Positions 8,619 through 16,799 of a DNA stretch of 64,000 nt are shown in pieces. This DNA is from Chitinophaga pinensis (GTDB taxonomy: Bacteria > Bacteroidota > Bacteroidia > NS11-12g > UBA955), in assembly GCA_945871905.1 (NCBI GenBank), contig CAMBXL010000005.1:124001-188000 (forward strand), in the 5' to 3' direction. The notes beneath the pieces are model-generated. The model saw nothing but the letters and a program-made list of their open reading frames with translations, was not told where the DNA came from and did no database searches. The translations under genes and the position numbers were made by a program. Every line of letters starts with the position of its first letter. Within the stretch, counting starts at the first letter, position 1.

Positions 8619-8633
8619 ATGGTGTGTAACGAA

Positions 8634-8936
8634 TTAACCGTTATTGGCCTCAAAATCGTTGTGCCTTGTAAATTCATCAAAATTATACTCGGGTAACAAT
8701 TCATTTTTAACATGTTTAATGGTTTCGTTGAGGGCATCAGAAAACTTATTAAAATCCTCTTTGTACAAGAAAATCTTCGTTTTCACATAGTTCCCATCCT
8801 CAAACTTTTTGGAACTTTCTGTAATTGTTAAATAATAATCATTTGACTTAGTACTTCTTACATCAAAAAAGTACGTTCTCTTTCCTGCTTTAACACGCTT
8901 TGAAAAAATCGTGTTTTGGTCTCTAAAATCTTCCAT
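8634..8936 (-). CDS. PUR-family DNA/RNA-binding protein (DUF3276)
   Basis: This is a 100-residue cytoplasmic protein. The sequence FSKRVKAGKRTYFFDVRST, YYLTITESSKKF and KTKIFLYKEDFNKFSDAL fits the DUF3276/PUR-domain family, whose members (PUR-alpha-like, including Borrelia BpuR) bind single-stranded nucleic acids as dimers. It is almost universal in Bacteroidota and is probably a nucleoid or RNA-binding factor; its own target is unknown. The gene stands alone between a strong terminator and a divergent exported-protein gene. Confidence 0.85.
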   Translation of the reverse strand: MEDFRDQNTIFSKRVKAGKRTYFFDVRSTKSNDYYLTITESSKKFEDGNYVKTKIFLYKEDFNKFSDALNETIKHVKNELLPEYNFDEFTRHNDFEANNG

Positions 8937-9011
8937 CTTTTTTTATTTAAAATATGGGTGCTAATTAACATCTAATTTTTTAAAAATCAAAAAAAATACG
9001 AACTTTGGCAG

Positions 9012-9019
9012 TAAATTTG
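9012..9019 (+). promoter_or_regulatory. -7 box (TAAATTTG)
   Basis: An exact TAnnTTTG, 15 nt before ATG 9035. A second match (TATCTTTG, 9025-9032) lies closer. Both fall inside the open frame that begins at TTG 9005, arguing for ATG 9035. Confidence 0.4.
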
Positions 9020-9034
9020 AAATATATCTTTGTC

Positions 9035-9457
9035 ATGAGAATAATCGCTTTAATTATAATTCTGTGGGGCAGCATACAAATGGGCTATTCTTCAACCACA
9101 GACAGCACTCGCACTGTTATGGTCGGCGATTCCGTATACATTAATCAATGTAAAAACAACACCTATAAACACATTCAATACTACAGAAAAACTAGAATCG
9201 TTGATTTAAATGCTACTTACAACAAAGAAACAGGCGATGATTTTTTTGAATATTTCTTCACTGATGGGGATTTTGATGTTAAAACCCTTCCTTGTGAATT
9301 TGGACTTAAAAAATACAAAATCCTATCGATTAAAATCTTGGTAGACAAAGAAACTGGGTTAGACAGACCCGTGATGTTCCTTGATTTAGGACTTTATACA
9401 GTGGCCTGGATTGAGCTAAACGGCGCTGTAAATGAAATGGAAATTTACTTGCAATAA
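9035..9457 (+). CDS. Hypothetical exported protein
   Basis: The protein has 140 residues with an N-terminal signal peptide (MRIIALIIILWGSIQMGYSS). The mature part is mixed, with two cysteines (INQCKN and TLPCEF) that could form a disulfide, an acidic DDFFEYFFTDGDFD patch, and beta-strand-like C-terminal segments. I do not recognise the family. The longer frame from TTG 9005 would place basic residues before the signal peptide and overlaps the promoter, so ATG 9035 is preferred. It converges on the cytochrome-like lipoprotein gene with 1 bp between the stop codons. Confidence 0.65.
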   Translation: MRIIALIIILWGSIQMGYSSTTDSTRTVMVGDSVYINQCKNNTYKHIQYYRKTRIVDLNATYNKETGDDFFEYFFTDGDFDVKTLPCEFGLKKYKILSIKILVDKETGLDRPVMFLDLGLYTVAWIELNGAVNEMEIYLQ

Positions 9458-9458
9458 A

Positions 9459-9818
9459 TTATTGCTTGTAACCACCTTCTATCCAACAATTAATTACCGA
9501 GATTGTACTGTCTGATAATTTAGCACCTTTTTTAGGCATGTGTGGATACAAACCTTCATGTTTAATTGAACCCATAAAACGTTTTTTCATAGCTTCTTCT
9601 TTCACCATTTCATAGTTTGACAAATCAACACCATAGGCTTTTTTAGTTGCACTGTGGCAAGAACCTGCACAATATTTATTAATGATAGGCGCAATATCTT
9701 TGGTGTAAGTCGCTGAACAATCAGTTTTGCTAATTGTAACTGTTTTTTGGGGCTTACAAGCTTGCACCGAAACAAGAAGGGCACTTATAAAAACAAGGGA
9801 AGTGTAAATTGATTTCAT
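9459..9818 (-). CDS. Cytochrome-c-like lipoprotein with CX3CH motif
   Basis: The protein has 119 residues. The signal ends in a lipobox (SVQAC, cysteine 21), so it is predicted to be lipid-anchored. The domain resembles the short c-type cytochrome modules of Bacteroidota and Planctomycetes: DIAPIINKYCAGSCHS, a middle VDLSNYEMVKE helix, HMPKKGAKLSDS with a candidate axial methionine, and a final INCWIEGGYKQ helix. The haem motif here is C-AGS-CH, with three residues between the cysteines instead of the usual two. This is a known but uncommon variant, so covalent haem attachment is plausible but not certain. A -7 box lies 14 nt upstream. Confidence 0.72.
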   Translation of the reverse strand: MKSIYTSLVFISALLVSVQACKPQKTVTISKTDCSATYTKDIAPIINKYCAGSCHSATKKAYGVDLSNYEMVKEEAMKKRFMGSIKHEGLYPHMPKKGAKLSDSTISVINCWIEGGYKQ

Positions 9819-9832
9819 TGATTAATTAATTA

Positions 9833-9840
9833 CAAATATA
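9833..9840 (-). promoter_or_regulatory. -7 box (TATATTTG) of the cytochrome-like lipoprotein gene
   Basis: An exact TAnnTTTG on the minus strand, 14 nt before the start at 9818. Confidence 0.45.
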
Positions 9841-9862
9841 GGGAAAGAATACTAAAAATCAT

Positions 9863-12325
9863 CTAGGCAACTGTTACTTGGTCAAAGCTAATTGGGTTTT
9901 TCACCTTTTCATTTAACAATGCCAAATCCAATACCTCTAACATGTTTTTTATGTAATGAAATTGAAGACCTTTCAGATAATTCTGTGGAATATCTTCAAC
10001 ATCCTTTTGGTTGTCGTGGCACATTATAATCTCTTTGATTCCTGCACGTTTTGCCGCTAGTATCTTTTCTTTAATTCCTCCTACAGGTAACACACGACCT
10101 CTCAATGTTATTTCACCTGTCATAGCTAAAAATTGTTTTACTTTTCTTTGCGTAAACAAGGAAGCCAATGATGTTAAAATTGTAATCCCCGCACTTGGAC
10201 CATCTTTAGGAATGGCTCCTGCTGGAAAGTGAATGTGGATGTCATATTGATTGAACCTTTCGTTAGGAATTCCTATATAATCGGCATTTGCTTTTAAAAA
10301 TGTTAATGCCGTTGTGGCACTTTCTTTCATTACATCACCCAGTTTCCCTGTCAATGTCAATAAACCTTTTCCTTTAGTTAGTGTACTTTCTACAAACAAA
10401 ATACTACCACCTACAGGACTCCAAGCTAAACCAGTAACAACACCTGCCACTTCATTGTCTTGGTATATTTCTTTGTCTAATTTATCAACCCCTAAAATCC
10501 TTTGAATATCTTCGGCATTTAATGAAGGTTTTAAATCTATTTCCATCGCAATATTCATGGCATTGTGCCTAACAAGCGAAGCTATTTTTTTCTCCAAATT
10601 CCTAACACCACTCTCTCTTGTGTATTCCTCAACAATTAATTCTACAACATCGTTTGACAATTTAAATTGATTGGATTTTAAACCATGTTGAGTTCTTTGT
10701 TTTGGAATTAAATACTTTTGAGCAATTTCAATTTTTTCTTCAACGGTATAACCACTAATTTCAATCACCTCCATTCTATCCAATAACGCAGGTTGAATAG
10801 TATCCAATGAATTGGCCGTTGCTATAAACATCACTTTACTTAAGTCATAATCTATTTCTAAATAATTGTCATGAAAAGTGGTATTTTGTTCAGGATCCAA
10901 TACTTCTAATAAAGCAGAAGATGGGTCTCCTCTAAAATCAGTGCCAACTTTGTCTATTTCATCCAAAACAAAAACTGGATTCCCAGATTTAACCTTTTTA
11001 ATATTTTGAATAATTCGACCGGGCATTGCACCAATATAGGTTTTGCGGTGACCTCTTATTTCAGATTCATCATGCAAACCACCTAAAGAAACCCTAACAT
11101 ACTTTCTACCTATAGCTTTTGCTACACTTTTTCCTAATGATGTTTTACCAACTCCCGGGGGTCCATAAAGACAAATGATTGGACTTTTTAAATCGCCTTT
11201 CAGTTTTAATACTGCTAAATATTCAAGAATACGTTGCTTTACTTTTTCTAAACCATAATGGTCGCTGTCTAAAACTTTCTGAGCTTTTTTAAGATCCAAA
11301 ACATCTTTGGTAAATTCGTTCCAAGGCAAATCAAGCAATGTTTGTGCGTAATTAATACCTACCGAATAATCGGGACTTGCTGGATTGGCACGCAACAACT
11401 TGTCTAATTCTTTATTGAAAGCTTCTTTGGCTTCTTTGGGCCATTTCTTTTTCAAACCACGGTCTCTCAAACTTTGTATTTCACGGTCGGGACTGTCCTG
11501 GCCAAGTTCCTCTTGAATCGCTCTAATTTGTTGTTGAAGGAAATATTCTTTTTGCTGTTTGTCTATATCCACCTTTACCTTATTCTGAATTTGATCCTTG
11601 AGTTTTAACATTTGATTTTCTCTTATCAAGTGTTCAAATACGATGTGAGCTCTTGCTTTCAAGGTATTGGTATTTATTATCAATTGTTTTTCTTGAAGCG
11701 TAATATTAAGATTAGAAGCAATGAAACTTACCAAGAAATTATCACTGTCAATATTCTTAATAGCAAAATTCGCTTCTGTCGGAATATTGGGTGACAAATG
11801 AATGTTTTCTGAGGCAGTATCTTTGATATTTGATATGAGCGCCTTTAACTCTTTGTCTGGTTTTTCATCAACGTAATCCAAACTCGTTACTTTAGCCCTT
11901 AAATAAGGATCTGAACTTATTTCTTCTCCTAGCAAAATTCTTTTTTTACCTTGTATAATTACCGTTGTATTACCATCGGGCATTCTGAGCACTTTTACAA
12001 TTTGTGCCATAGTTCCAATACTATTTAACTGTGAAATAGTTGGTTCTTCCGTATCAGGATCTATTTGCGCAAAAACACCAATAATTTTATCAGACTTATT
12101 TGCATCTTTTATTAGCTTTATAGACTTATCTCTTCCAACTGTAATTGGGAAAACGACACCAGGAAATAAAACAGTGTTTCTAATCGGTAAAATTGGCAGA
12201 CTTTCTGGCACAACTAATTTGTTACTTTCATTTTCCTCTTGTTGAGAAAACAATGGAAACAAATCACTTGTCTCTGAGTCGTCACTATCAATACCCCCGC
12301 CAAAAATCAGTTTATCAAAATTCAT
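9863..12325 (-). CDS. lon: ATP-dependent protease Lon
   Basis: This 820-residue Lon protease degrades misfolded and regulatory proteins in the cytoplasm as a hexamer. The N-terminal substrate-binding LON domain begins with LPILPIRNTVLFPGVVFPI around residue 45. The AAA+ module has Walker A GPPGVGKTS near residue 388 and Walker B PVFVLDEIDKVG. The C-terminal peptidase domain has the catalytic serine S711 in DGPSAGIT and lysine K754 in GGIKEK, the usual 43 residues apart. The length and all motifs are normal. It is transcribed alone, downstream of an RCK-protein gene on the same strand with an 82-bp gap. Confidence 0.97.
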   Translation of the reverse strand: MNFDKLIFGGGIDSDDSETSDLFPLFSQQEENESNKLVVPESLPILPIRNTVLFPGVVFPITVGRDKSIKLIKDANKSDKIIGVFAQIDPDTEEPTISQLNSIGTMAQIVKVLRMPDGNTTVIIQGKKRILLGEEISSDPYLRAKVTSLDYVDEKPDKELKALISNIKDTASENIHLSPNIPTEANFAIKNIDSDNFLVSFIASNLNITLQEKQLIINTNTLKARAHIVFEHLIRENQMLKLKDQIQNKVKVDIDKQQKEYFLQQQIRAIQEELGQDSPDREIQSLRDRGLKKKWPKEAKEAFNKELDKLLRANPASPDYSVGINYAQTLLDLPWNEFTKDVLDLKKAQKVLDSDHYGLEKVKQRILEYLAVLKLKGDLKSPIICLYGPPGVGKTSLGKSVAKAIGRKYVRVSLGGLHDESEIRGHRKTYIGAMPGRIIQNIKKVKSGNPVFVLDEIDKVGTDFRGDPSSALLEVLDPEQNTTFHDNYLEIDYDLSKVMFIATANSLDTIQPALLDRMEVIEISGYTVEEKIEIAQKYLIPKQRTQHGLKSNQFKLSNDVVELIVEEYTRESGVRNLEKKIASLVRHNAMNIAMEIDLKPSLNAEDIQRILGVDKLDKEIYQDNEVAGVVTGLAWSPVGGSILFVESTLTKGKGLLTLTGKLGDVMKESATTALTFLKANADYIGIPNERFNQYDIHIHFPAGAIPKDGPSAGITILTSLASLFTQRKVKQFLAMTGEITLRGRVLPVGGIKEKILAAKRAGIKEIIMCHDNQKDVEDIPQNYLKGLQFHYIKNMLEVLDLALLNEKVKNPISFDQVTVA

Positions 12326-12407
12326 ATCTTTACTTTAATTTACAATAGATGTGCCATACCGAATAGTATGACAAAATGAATGTTTTTAATGTGAACAAAT
12401 AGTTAAT

Positions 12408-13103
12408 CTATTTATTCATTTCAATAAAACGCTCTATATCGATTTCTTTTCCCATTATGATAATTTCATCATTATCATAAATCATTGTTGTGGGCAATAC
12501 AACGCCCAACAAATGTCTTTCTTTTTCAATGTGACCTTTTTTGTCCATCTCGAACAATCTTTTAACCGTAATTAAAGTTAAATTGTATTTGGTCTCGAAA
12601 TCAATATCTTTAATGGTTTTATTCAATACCCCTTCAGGTGCGATAATCTCTGCTATTTCATAACCATCAGGTAGCTGCAAAAAAGTTTTAACACTCGGGT
12701 GAATCAATCTTTCTGCAACCAATATACCAACTTCCTCCTCAGGAGATAACGTTTCCTTGATACCTAGTTTTTCTAAAATCATTTTTTGATGCGCAGAACC
12801 AGACCTTGCTATGATTCTCTTTATCTTTAATTCTAATAAATTAACAACCGTAAGAACTAAAGCTTCAAAATTTTCACCAATGGCAACCACAACTGCATCC
12901 ATTTCATCAATTTTGAAACTTCTTAATGCCCTAATATCGGTGGCATCCATCGTTATAGCCATTGCCACATCTTCTTTTAAAGATTCTACTTTGTCCTCAT
13001 TATCGTCTATGGCAACTACTTCTGCCCCTCTTCTCGCCAATTGTCTTGCAATTTTTCCGCCAAATCGACCCAATCCAATGACCGCAAACTTTGATTTTAT
13101 CAT
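12408..13103 (-). CDS. RCK/KtrA-like potassium channel regulatory subunit
   Basis: The protein has 231 residues with an RCK-N Rossmann domain (FAVIGLGRFGGKIARQLARRG, then VVAIDDNEDKV) and an RCK-C domain from about residue 140 (EIAEIIAPEGVLNKTI to IIIMGKEIDIERF). These cytoplasmic octamers bind nucleotides and c-di-AMP and gate KtrB/TrkH-type potassium transporters. No transporter gene is adjacent, so the partner must be elsewhere. A -7 box (TAATTTTG) lies 15 nt upstream. Confidence 0.88.
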   Translation of the reverse strand: MIKSKFAVIGLGRFGGKIARQLARRGAEVVAIDDNEDKVESLKEDVAMAITMDATDIRALRSFKIDEMDAVVVAIGENFEALVLTVVNLLELKIKRIIARSGSAHQKMILEKLGIKETLSPEEEVGILVAERLIHPSVKTFLQLPDGYEIAEIIAPEGVLNKTIKDIDFETKYNLTLITVKRLFEMDKKGHIEKERHLLGVVLPTTMIYDNDEIIIMGKEIDIERFIEMNK

Positions 13104-13118
13104 TTTAATTTATTAAAG

Positions 13119-13126
13119 CAAAATTA
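13119..13126 (-). promoter_or_regulatory. -7 box (TAATTTTG) of the RCK gene
   Basis: An exact TAnnTTTG on the minus strand, 15 nt before the start at 13103. Confidence 0.45.
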
Positions 13127-13205
13127 ATCCCTTTGTTTCAAACTTCCATAAAAAATTAGATAAATTATGAAATTGATTTTATTTAGATTATAATTGCTTA
13201 AAACT

Positions 13206-14024
13206 ATGTTAAAAACATTACTATTTTGTAGTATTTTAATCTCAGTAACCAATGTGTATTCACTTGGATATTATCCCCCAATTGGCGCCTATTCTCAAGC
13301 TGTTGGTGGCATAGGTCTTTTTAACAACAATGCCTTTAGCGCCCATCACAACACCTCGCTTATTCCTAATTGTAAAAAACCTCAATTTGGATTATCTCTC
13401 CAAAATAAATTTGCTATTCAATCTTTTAATCAGTCCGCTCTCTGTGTTACTATCCCTTATAAAAAATCGGGTTACGGATTTAAATATTTCTCCAATAGCT
13501 ATGGCGTATTAAACGACCAAATCATTGGTCTTCAATTTGCCCAAAAAGTTCACCCCTTACTTTCCATAGGCTTAAGCTTTAATCACCACCGATTTGCTAT
13601 TCAAAATTATGGCAGCTCGCAATCACAAACTATGGAATTCAGCTTGACGAGTCAACTCAGTGAATTTATCCAAACCGCTTTCGTTGTTTCTAACCCATTT
13701 TCAAGCAAAATCAATCCAATGAATGAGGAAAGACTCAGTAAAACCATCCGTTTTGGGCTCAAATACAAGCTCAATAAAAAAGTGAACCTTTTGAGCGAAC
13801 TCGAAAAAAATGCCAACTTCAATCCCAACTTCAAAATTGGGGCCGACTACCAATCGCACCCTCACTTACAATGGCGTGTAGGTATTTCTACACTTCAACC
13901 AAGCTTTAACTTCGGCTTGGGATACCTCTACAAAAAATGCCAATTTGAATTTGCTTCAAGTATTCACCAAACTTTAGGAATTAGTAACACGCTTAGTTTT
14001 ATATTCGAATTTGGCAATAAATAA
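13206..14024 (+). CDS. Outer-membrane protein, PorV/PorQ-like
   Basis: The protein has 272 residues with a signal peptide (MLKTLLFCSILISVTNVYS) followed by GYYPPIGAYSQAVGGIGLFNNNAFSAHHN. This resembles the start of PorV/PorQ-type FadL-like barrels, in which an early segment lists non-empty sites after the AVGG motif. The rest is alternating beta strands (YGFKYFSNSYG, LQFAQKV, LSIGLSFNHH and so on) ending with SFIFEFGNK. It is shorter than PorV (about 390). The open frame from TTG 13194 is longer, but the signal peptide fits ATG 13206. Its stop overlaps the start of the next gene by 14 nt, so the two are translationally linked. Confidence 0.68.
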   Translation: MLKTLLFCSILISVTNVYSLGYYPPIGAYSQAVGGIGLFNNNAFSAHHNTSLIPNCKKPQFGLSLQNKFAIQSFNQSALCVTIPYKKSGYGFKYFSNSYGVLNDQIIGLQFAQKVHPLLSIGLSFNHHRFAIQNYGSSQSQTMEFSLTSQLSEFIQTAFVVSNPFSSKINPMNEERLSKTIRFGLKYKLNKKVNLLSELEKNANFNPNFKIGADYQSHPHLQWRVGISTLQPSFNFGLGYLYKKCQFEFASSIHQTLGISNTLSFIFEFGNK

Positions 14025-16026
14025 ATTTATTCTCATAAGCACTTTACTATTCTTCTTACCCTCAACTGTTTTGGGTCAAGACTTAAACAATCGTGCCCTG
14101 CTCATCATAGAAGCTATGATAGAAAACAGTGAAACTAGCGACGACTTAAATGACCTGTATGAACAAGTTCAATTTTATATCAAACATCCTATTAATATAA
14201 ACACCTCTGACCTTGATGAATTGTATAAAATTCCATGTATTTCACCACTCAAAATACAATCAATTTCAGAACATCGAACTCTTTATGGTGCTGTAAAAAA
14301 CAAGTATGAATTGCAAACAATTGAGGGATTTACAGTCACTGACATAGATTTCCTTAGTTTGTTTGTTATTTTTGAACCCTTAATACCTTCGTTGAAATCT
14401 GTTTTCAAACCTGAGTCACCCTCACATACCATTAGCGTTCAAACTTATAGAACGCTTCAAAAAAGCGAAGGTTATATACATCCCAATTCAAACCCTAACA
14501 AATACCAAGGAAGTCCCAATAGACTTGTTCTGAGAGTCAATTCACGCATAAACTCAAAAATATCTTTTGGGATTAATAGCGAAAAAGATGCTGGTGAACT
14601 CCTAAAAAATGGATTTGTAAGCACCTATTTTCAAGCTCAAAATATTGGTAAATTGAAACATTTTGTATTAGGCGATTATCAAGCCCATTTTGGTCAAGGA
14701 TTGACTTTTGGCACTGGACTCGCTTTTGGCAAATCAAACAATATTACCAGTTCATTGAGGGTTCAAAATGGCTTTAGGGTTTCACGCTCTTTCAATGAAA
14801 ATCTCTTATTGAGAGGAGCCGCCGCAAGGTTTTCATTGAGTAAAAAAACCGAAGTAAACCTCTTTTCTTCGAATCAAAAGATTGATGCTAGAATCTCTGA
14901 CCAACAAACATTTGAAAGTTTTATAGTGACAGGCTTGTATAGAAATCCTAATGAATTATCCAACAAAAACTCTCTAAAAGCAAGCATTTATGGATTAAAC
15001 ATAAACACCCAAATTAAATCAAGCAAAATAGGATTTACTGCGGTTCACTCTTCATTCAACAAACCGCCTTCAAACTCTGAATTGAGACCTTATGAGCTCC
15101 TTTCATACAATCATGGCAAAAGCATTAACATAGGAGTCGATTACAAAACCAGCATCAAAAATGGAATAGCCTTTGGTGAATTCTCCACAAACCACAAGTC
15201 TGGGAAAATTTCAAGCGTCAATGGCATTGTATTAGCTCTGGATAAAAAAATGAATCTCAGCGCCTTGTATAGACATTACCAAGAAAATCACGCTTCTTTA
15301 CACACCAATGCTTTTGGCGAAAACAGCAGAAACAGTAACGAAAAAGGACTTTTTTTAGGTCTAGAACTTACCCCACAAAAAAACCATAGCATTAACGCTT
15401 ATGCCGATTATTATCAATTTGATTGGTTGAAATACCAAACAAGTGCCCCCTCACATGGAAGAGACTATATGGTTGAATACCACTTTACAAAAAGAAAAAA
15501 ATACCAATATTCAATTCGTTTAAAACAAGAGAATCAACAGAAAAACCAAAACGACAACTCCCCTATTTCTCGAATAGTAATGCACAAAAGGCAATCCATT
15601 CGTTTTCACTTAGAGTCCATTTTATCTGATAAAATCACCCTCAGAAACCGAGTAGAACAAGTGTGGTATAACATAGAAAACCAAGCACCACAAAAGGGGC
15701 TTATCATTTATCAAGACCTTAGATGTCAGTTCAACAATCGCATCAATATTACCGCGAGATACCAATATTTCAACACCTCCGACTTTAACAGTCGCATTTA
15801 TGTTTTCGAAAACGACTTACCATACACATACAATGTTTTGGCATTTCAAAACAGCGGAACACGTGTTTATCTATTGACTAAAATTAAACTTAATTCATAC
15901 TCACAAATATGGTTTAAATTTGCCCAAACATATTACGATGATAAAACGTTAATTGGTTCGGGAAATGATCAAATTAATAGTAACAAAATCAATCAATTTA
16001 ATATCCAACTAACATGTCAATTATAA
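14011..16026 (+). CDS. Exported helix-hairpin-helix protein with C-terminal beta-barrel
   Basis: The protein has 671 residues. The apparent start is TTG 14011, within the end of the previous gene; no ATG precedes the signal peptide (INKFILISTLLFFLPSTVLGQ), so the TTG is accepted. Residues 50-110 hold tandem helix-hairpin-helix motifs of the ComEA type (PININTSDLDELYKIPCISP, then YELQTIEGFTVTDIDFL), which normally bind DNA. From about residue 150 on the protein is beta-rich with many short strands (GQGLTFGTGLAFGKS, ISFGINSEKDAG), ending in FNIQLTCQL, consistent with an outer-membrane barrel. This arrangement recurs in Bacteroidota without assigned function. pdxJ begins 13 nt before its end. 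Confidence 0.78.
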   Translation: MAINKFILISTLLFFLPSTVLGQDLNNRALLIIEAMIENSETSDDLNDLYEQVQFYIKHPININTSDLDELYKIPCISPLKIQSISEHRTLYGAVKNKYELQTIEGFTVTDIDFLSLFVIFEPLIPSLKSVFKPESPSHTISVQTYRTLQKSEGYIHPNSNPNKYQGSPNRLVLRVNSRINSKISFGINSEKDAGELLKNGFVSTYFQAQNIGKLKHFVLGDYQAHFGQGLTFGTGLAFGKSNNITSSLRVQNGFRVSRSFNENLLLRGAAARFSLSKKTEVNLFSSNQKIDARISDQQTFESFIVTGLYRNPNELSNKNSLKASIYGLNINTQIKSSKIGFTAVHSSFNKPPSNSELRPYELLSYNHGKSINIGVDYKTSIKNGIAFGEFSTNHKSGKISSVNGIVLALDKKMNLSALYRHYQENHASLHTNAFGENSRNSNEKGLFLGLELTPQKNHSINAYADYYQFDWLKYQTSAPSHGRDYMVEYHFTKRKKYQYSIRLKQENQQKNQNDNSPISRIVMHKRQSIRFHLESILSDKITLRNRVEQVWYNIENQAPQKGLIIYQDLRCQFNNRINITARYQYFNTSDFNSRIYVFENDLPYTYNVLAFQNSGTRVYLLTKIKLNSYSQIWFKFAQTYYDDKTLIGSGNDQINSNKINQFNIQLTCQL

Positions 16027-16751
16027 ATCAGACAAAACTAAGTGTCAATATCAATAAACTTGCTACAATTCGCAATGCGCGTGGTGGCAACAATCCTAAT
16101 TTATTGTATTTCGCCAAAAGAATTGAAGATTTGGGAGCGCATAGCATCACCATTCATCCCCGTCCCGATGAGAGACATATTAGATTTTCGGATGTTTATG
16201 ACTTAAAAAAAACTGTAAAAACTGAGTTTAATATCGAAGGTTACCCAAGCGATTCATTTATCGAAATGGTTCTTGATGTTAAACCAGAACAAGTTACTTT
16301 GGTACCCGACCCTCCTCATGTATTAACAAGTAACAATGGATGGGACACTATTACACACCTCGACTTTCTTAAGTCTGTGATTGCAAAATTCAAAGCAGTC
16401 AACATTAGAACCAGTATTTTTTTGAATCCTGACCCCTCTTTTATTGAAAGTGCACATGCCACAGGGACCGATAGAATTGAGTTATATACCGAAGCATACG
16501 CCAATCAGTATTCCCAAGACCCAAAAGCGGCAATAGCGCCTTATATTCAAACAGCAGAAGCTGCTAACAAACTAGGATTAGGCATTAATGCAGGTCATGA
16601 TTTGGACTTAAATAACTTGAATTATTTTGCCCAAAATATTCCTGGACTACTTGAAGTAAGTATTGGGCATGCATTGATTTGTGATGCCCTTGAATATGGC
16701 ATCGACAATACTGTAAAAATGTATCTTAATCAGTTGAAAGTTTCGAAATAA
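16014..16751 (+). CDS. pdxJ: Pyridoxine 5'-phosphate synthase PdxJ
   Basis: PdxJ is 245 residues and condenses 1-deoxyxylulose 5-phosphate with 3-amino-2-oxopropyl phosphate to form pyridoxine 5'-phosphate, the closing step of the DXP-dependent vitamin B6 route. Family motifs are LSVNINKLATIRNARGG, ITIHPRPDERHI, NIEGYPSD, VTLVPDPPHVLTSNNGWD and GLGINAGHDLDLNNL. The catalytic Glu and His residues lie in these conserved stretches. The length is standard. Its start codon overlaps the end of the preceding barrel gene by 13 nt, probably a chance operon link rather than shared function. Confidence 0.96.
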   Translation: MSIINQTKLSVNINKLATIRNARGGNNPNLLYFAKRIEDLGAHSITIHPRPDERHIRFSDVYDLKKTVKTEFNIEGYPSDSFIEMVLDVKPEQVTLVPDPPHVLTSNNGWDTITHLDFLKSVIAKFKAVNIRTSIFLNPDPSFIESAHATGTDRIELYTEAYANQYSQDPKAAIAPYIQTAEAANKLGLGINAGHDLDLNNLNYFAQNIPGLLEVSIGHALICDALEYGIDNTVKMYLNQLKVSK

Positions 16752-16764
16752 TAGTTTTTGAATC

Positions 16765-16799
16765 AATAGTTAATAAATGTTTTTTAATTATTAACTATT
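16765..16799. terminator. AT-rich inverted repeat between convergent genes
   Basis: AATAGTTAATAA (16765-16776) pairs perfectly with TTATTAACTATT (16788-16799) around a T-rich loop. It lies between pdxJ and the convergent amidase gene, whose last codons it overlaps. It could act as a two-way terminator although the stem has almost no GC. Confidence 0.4.
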
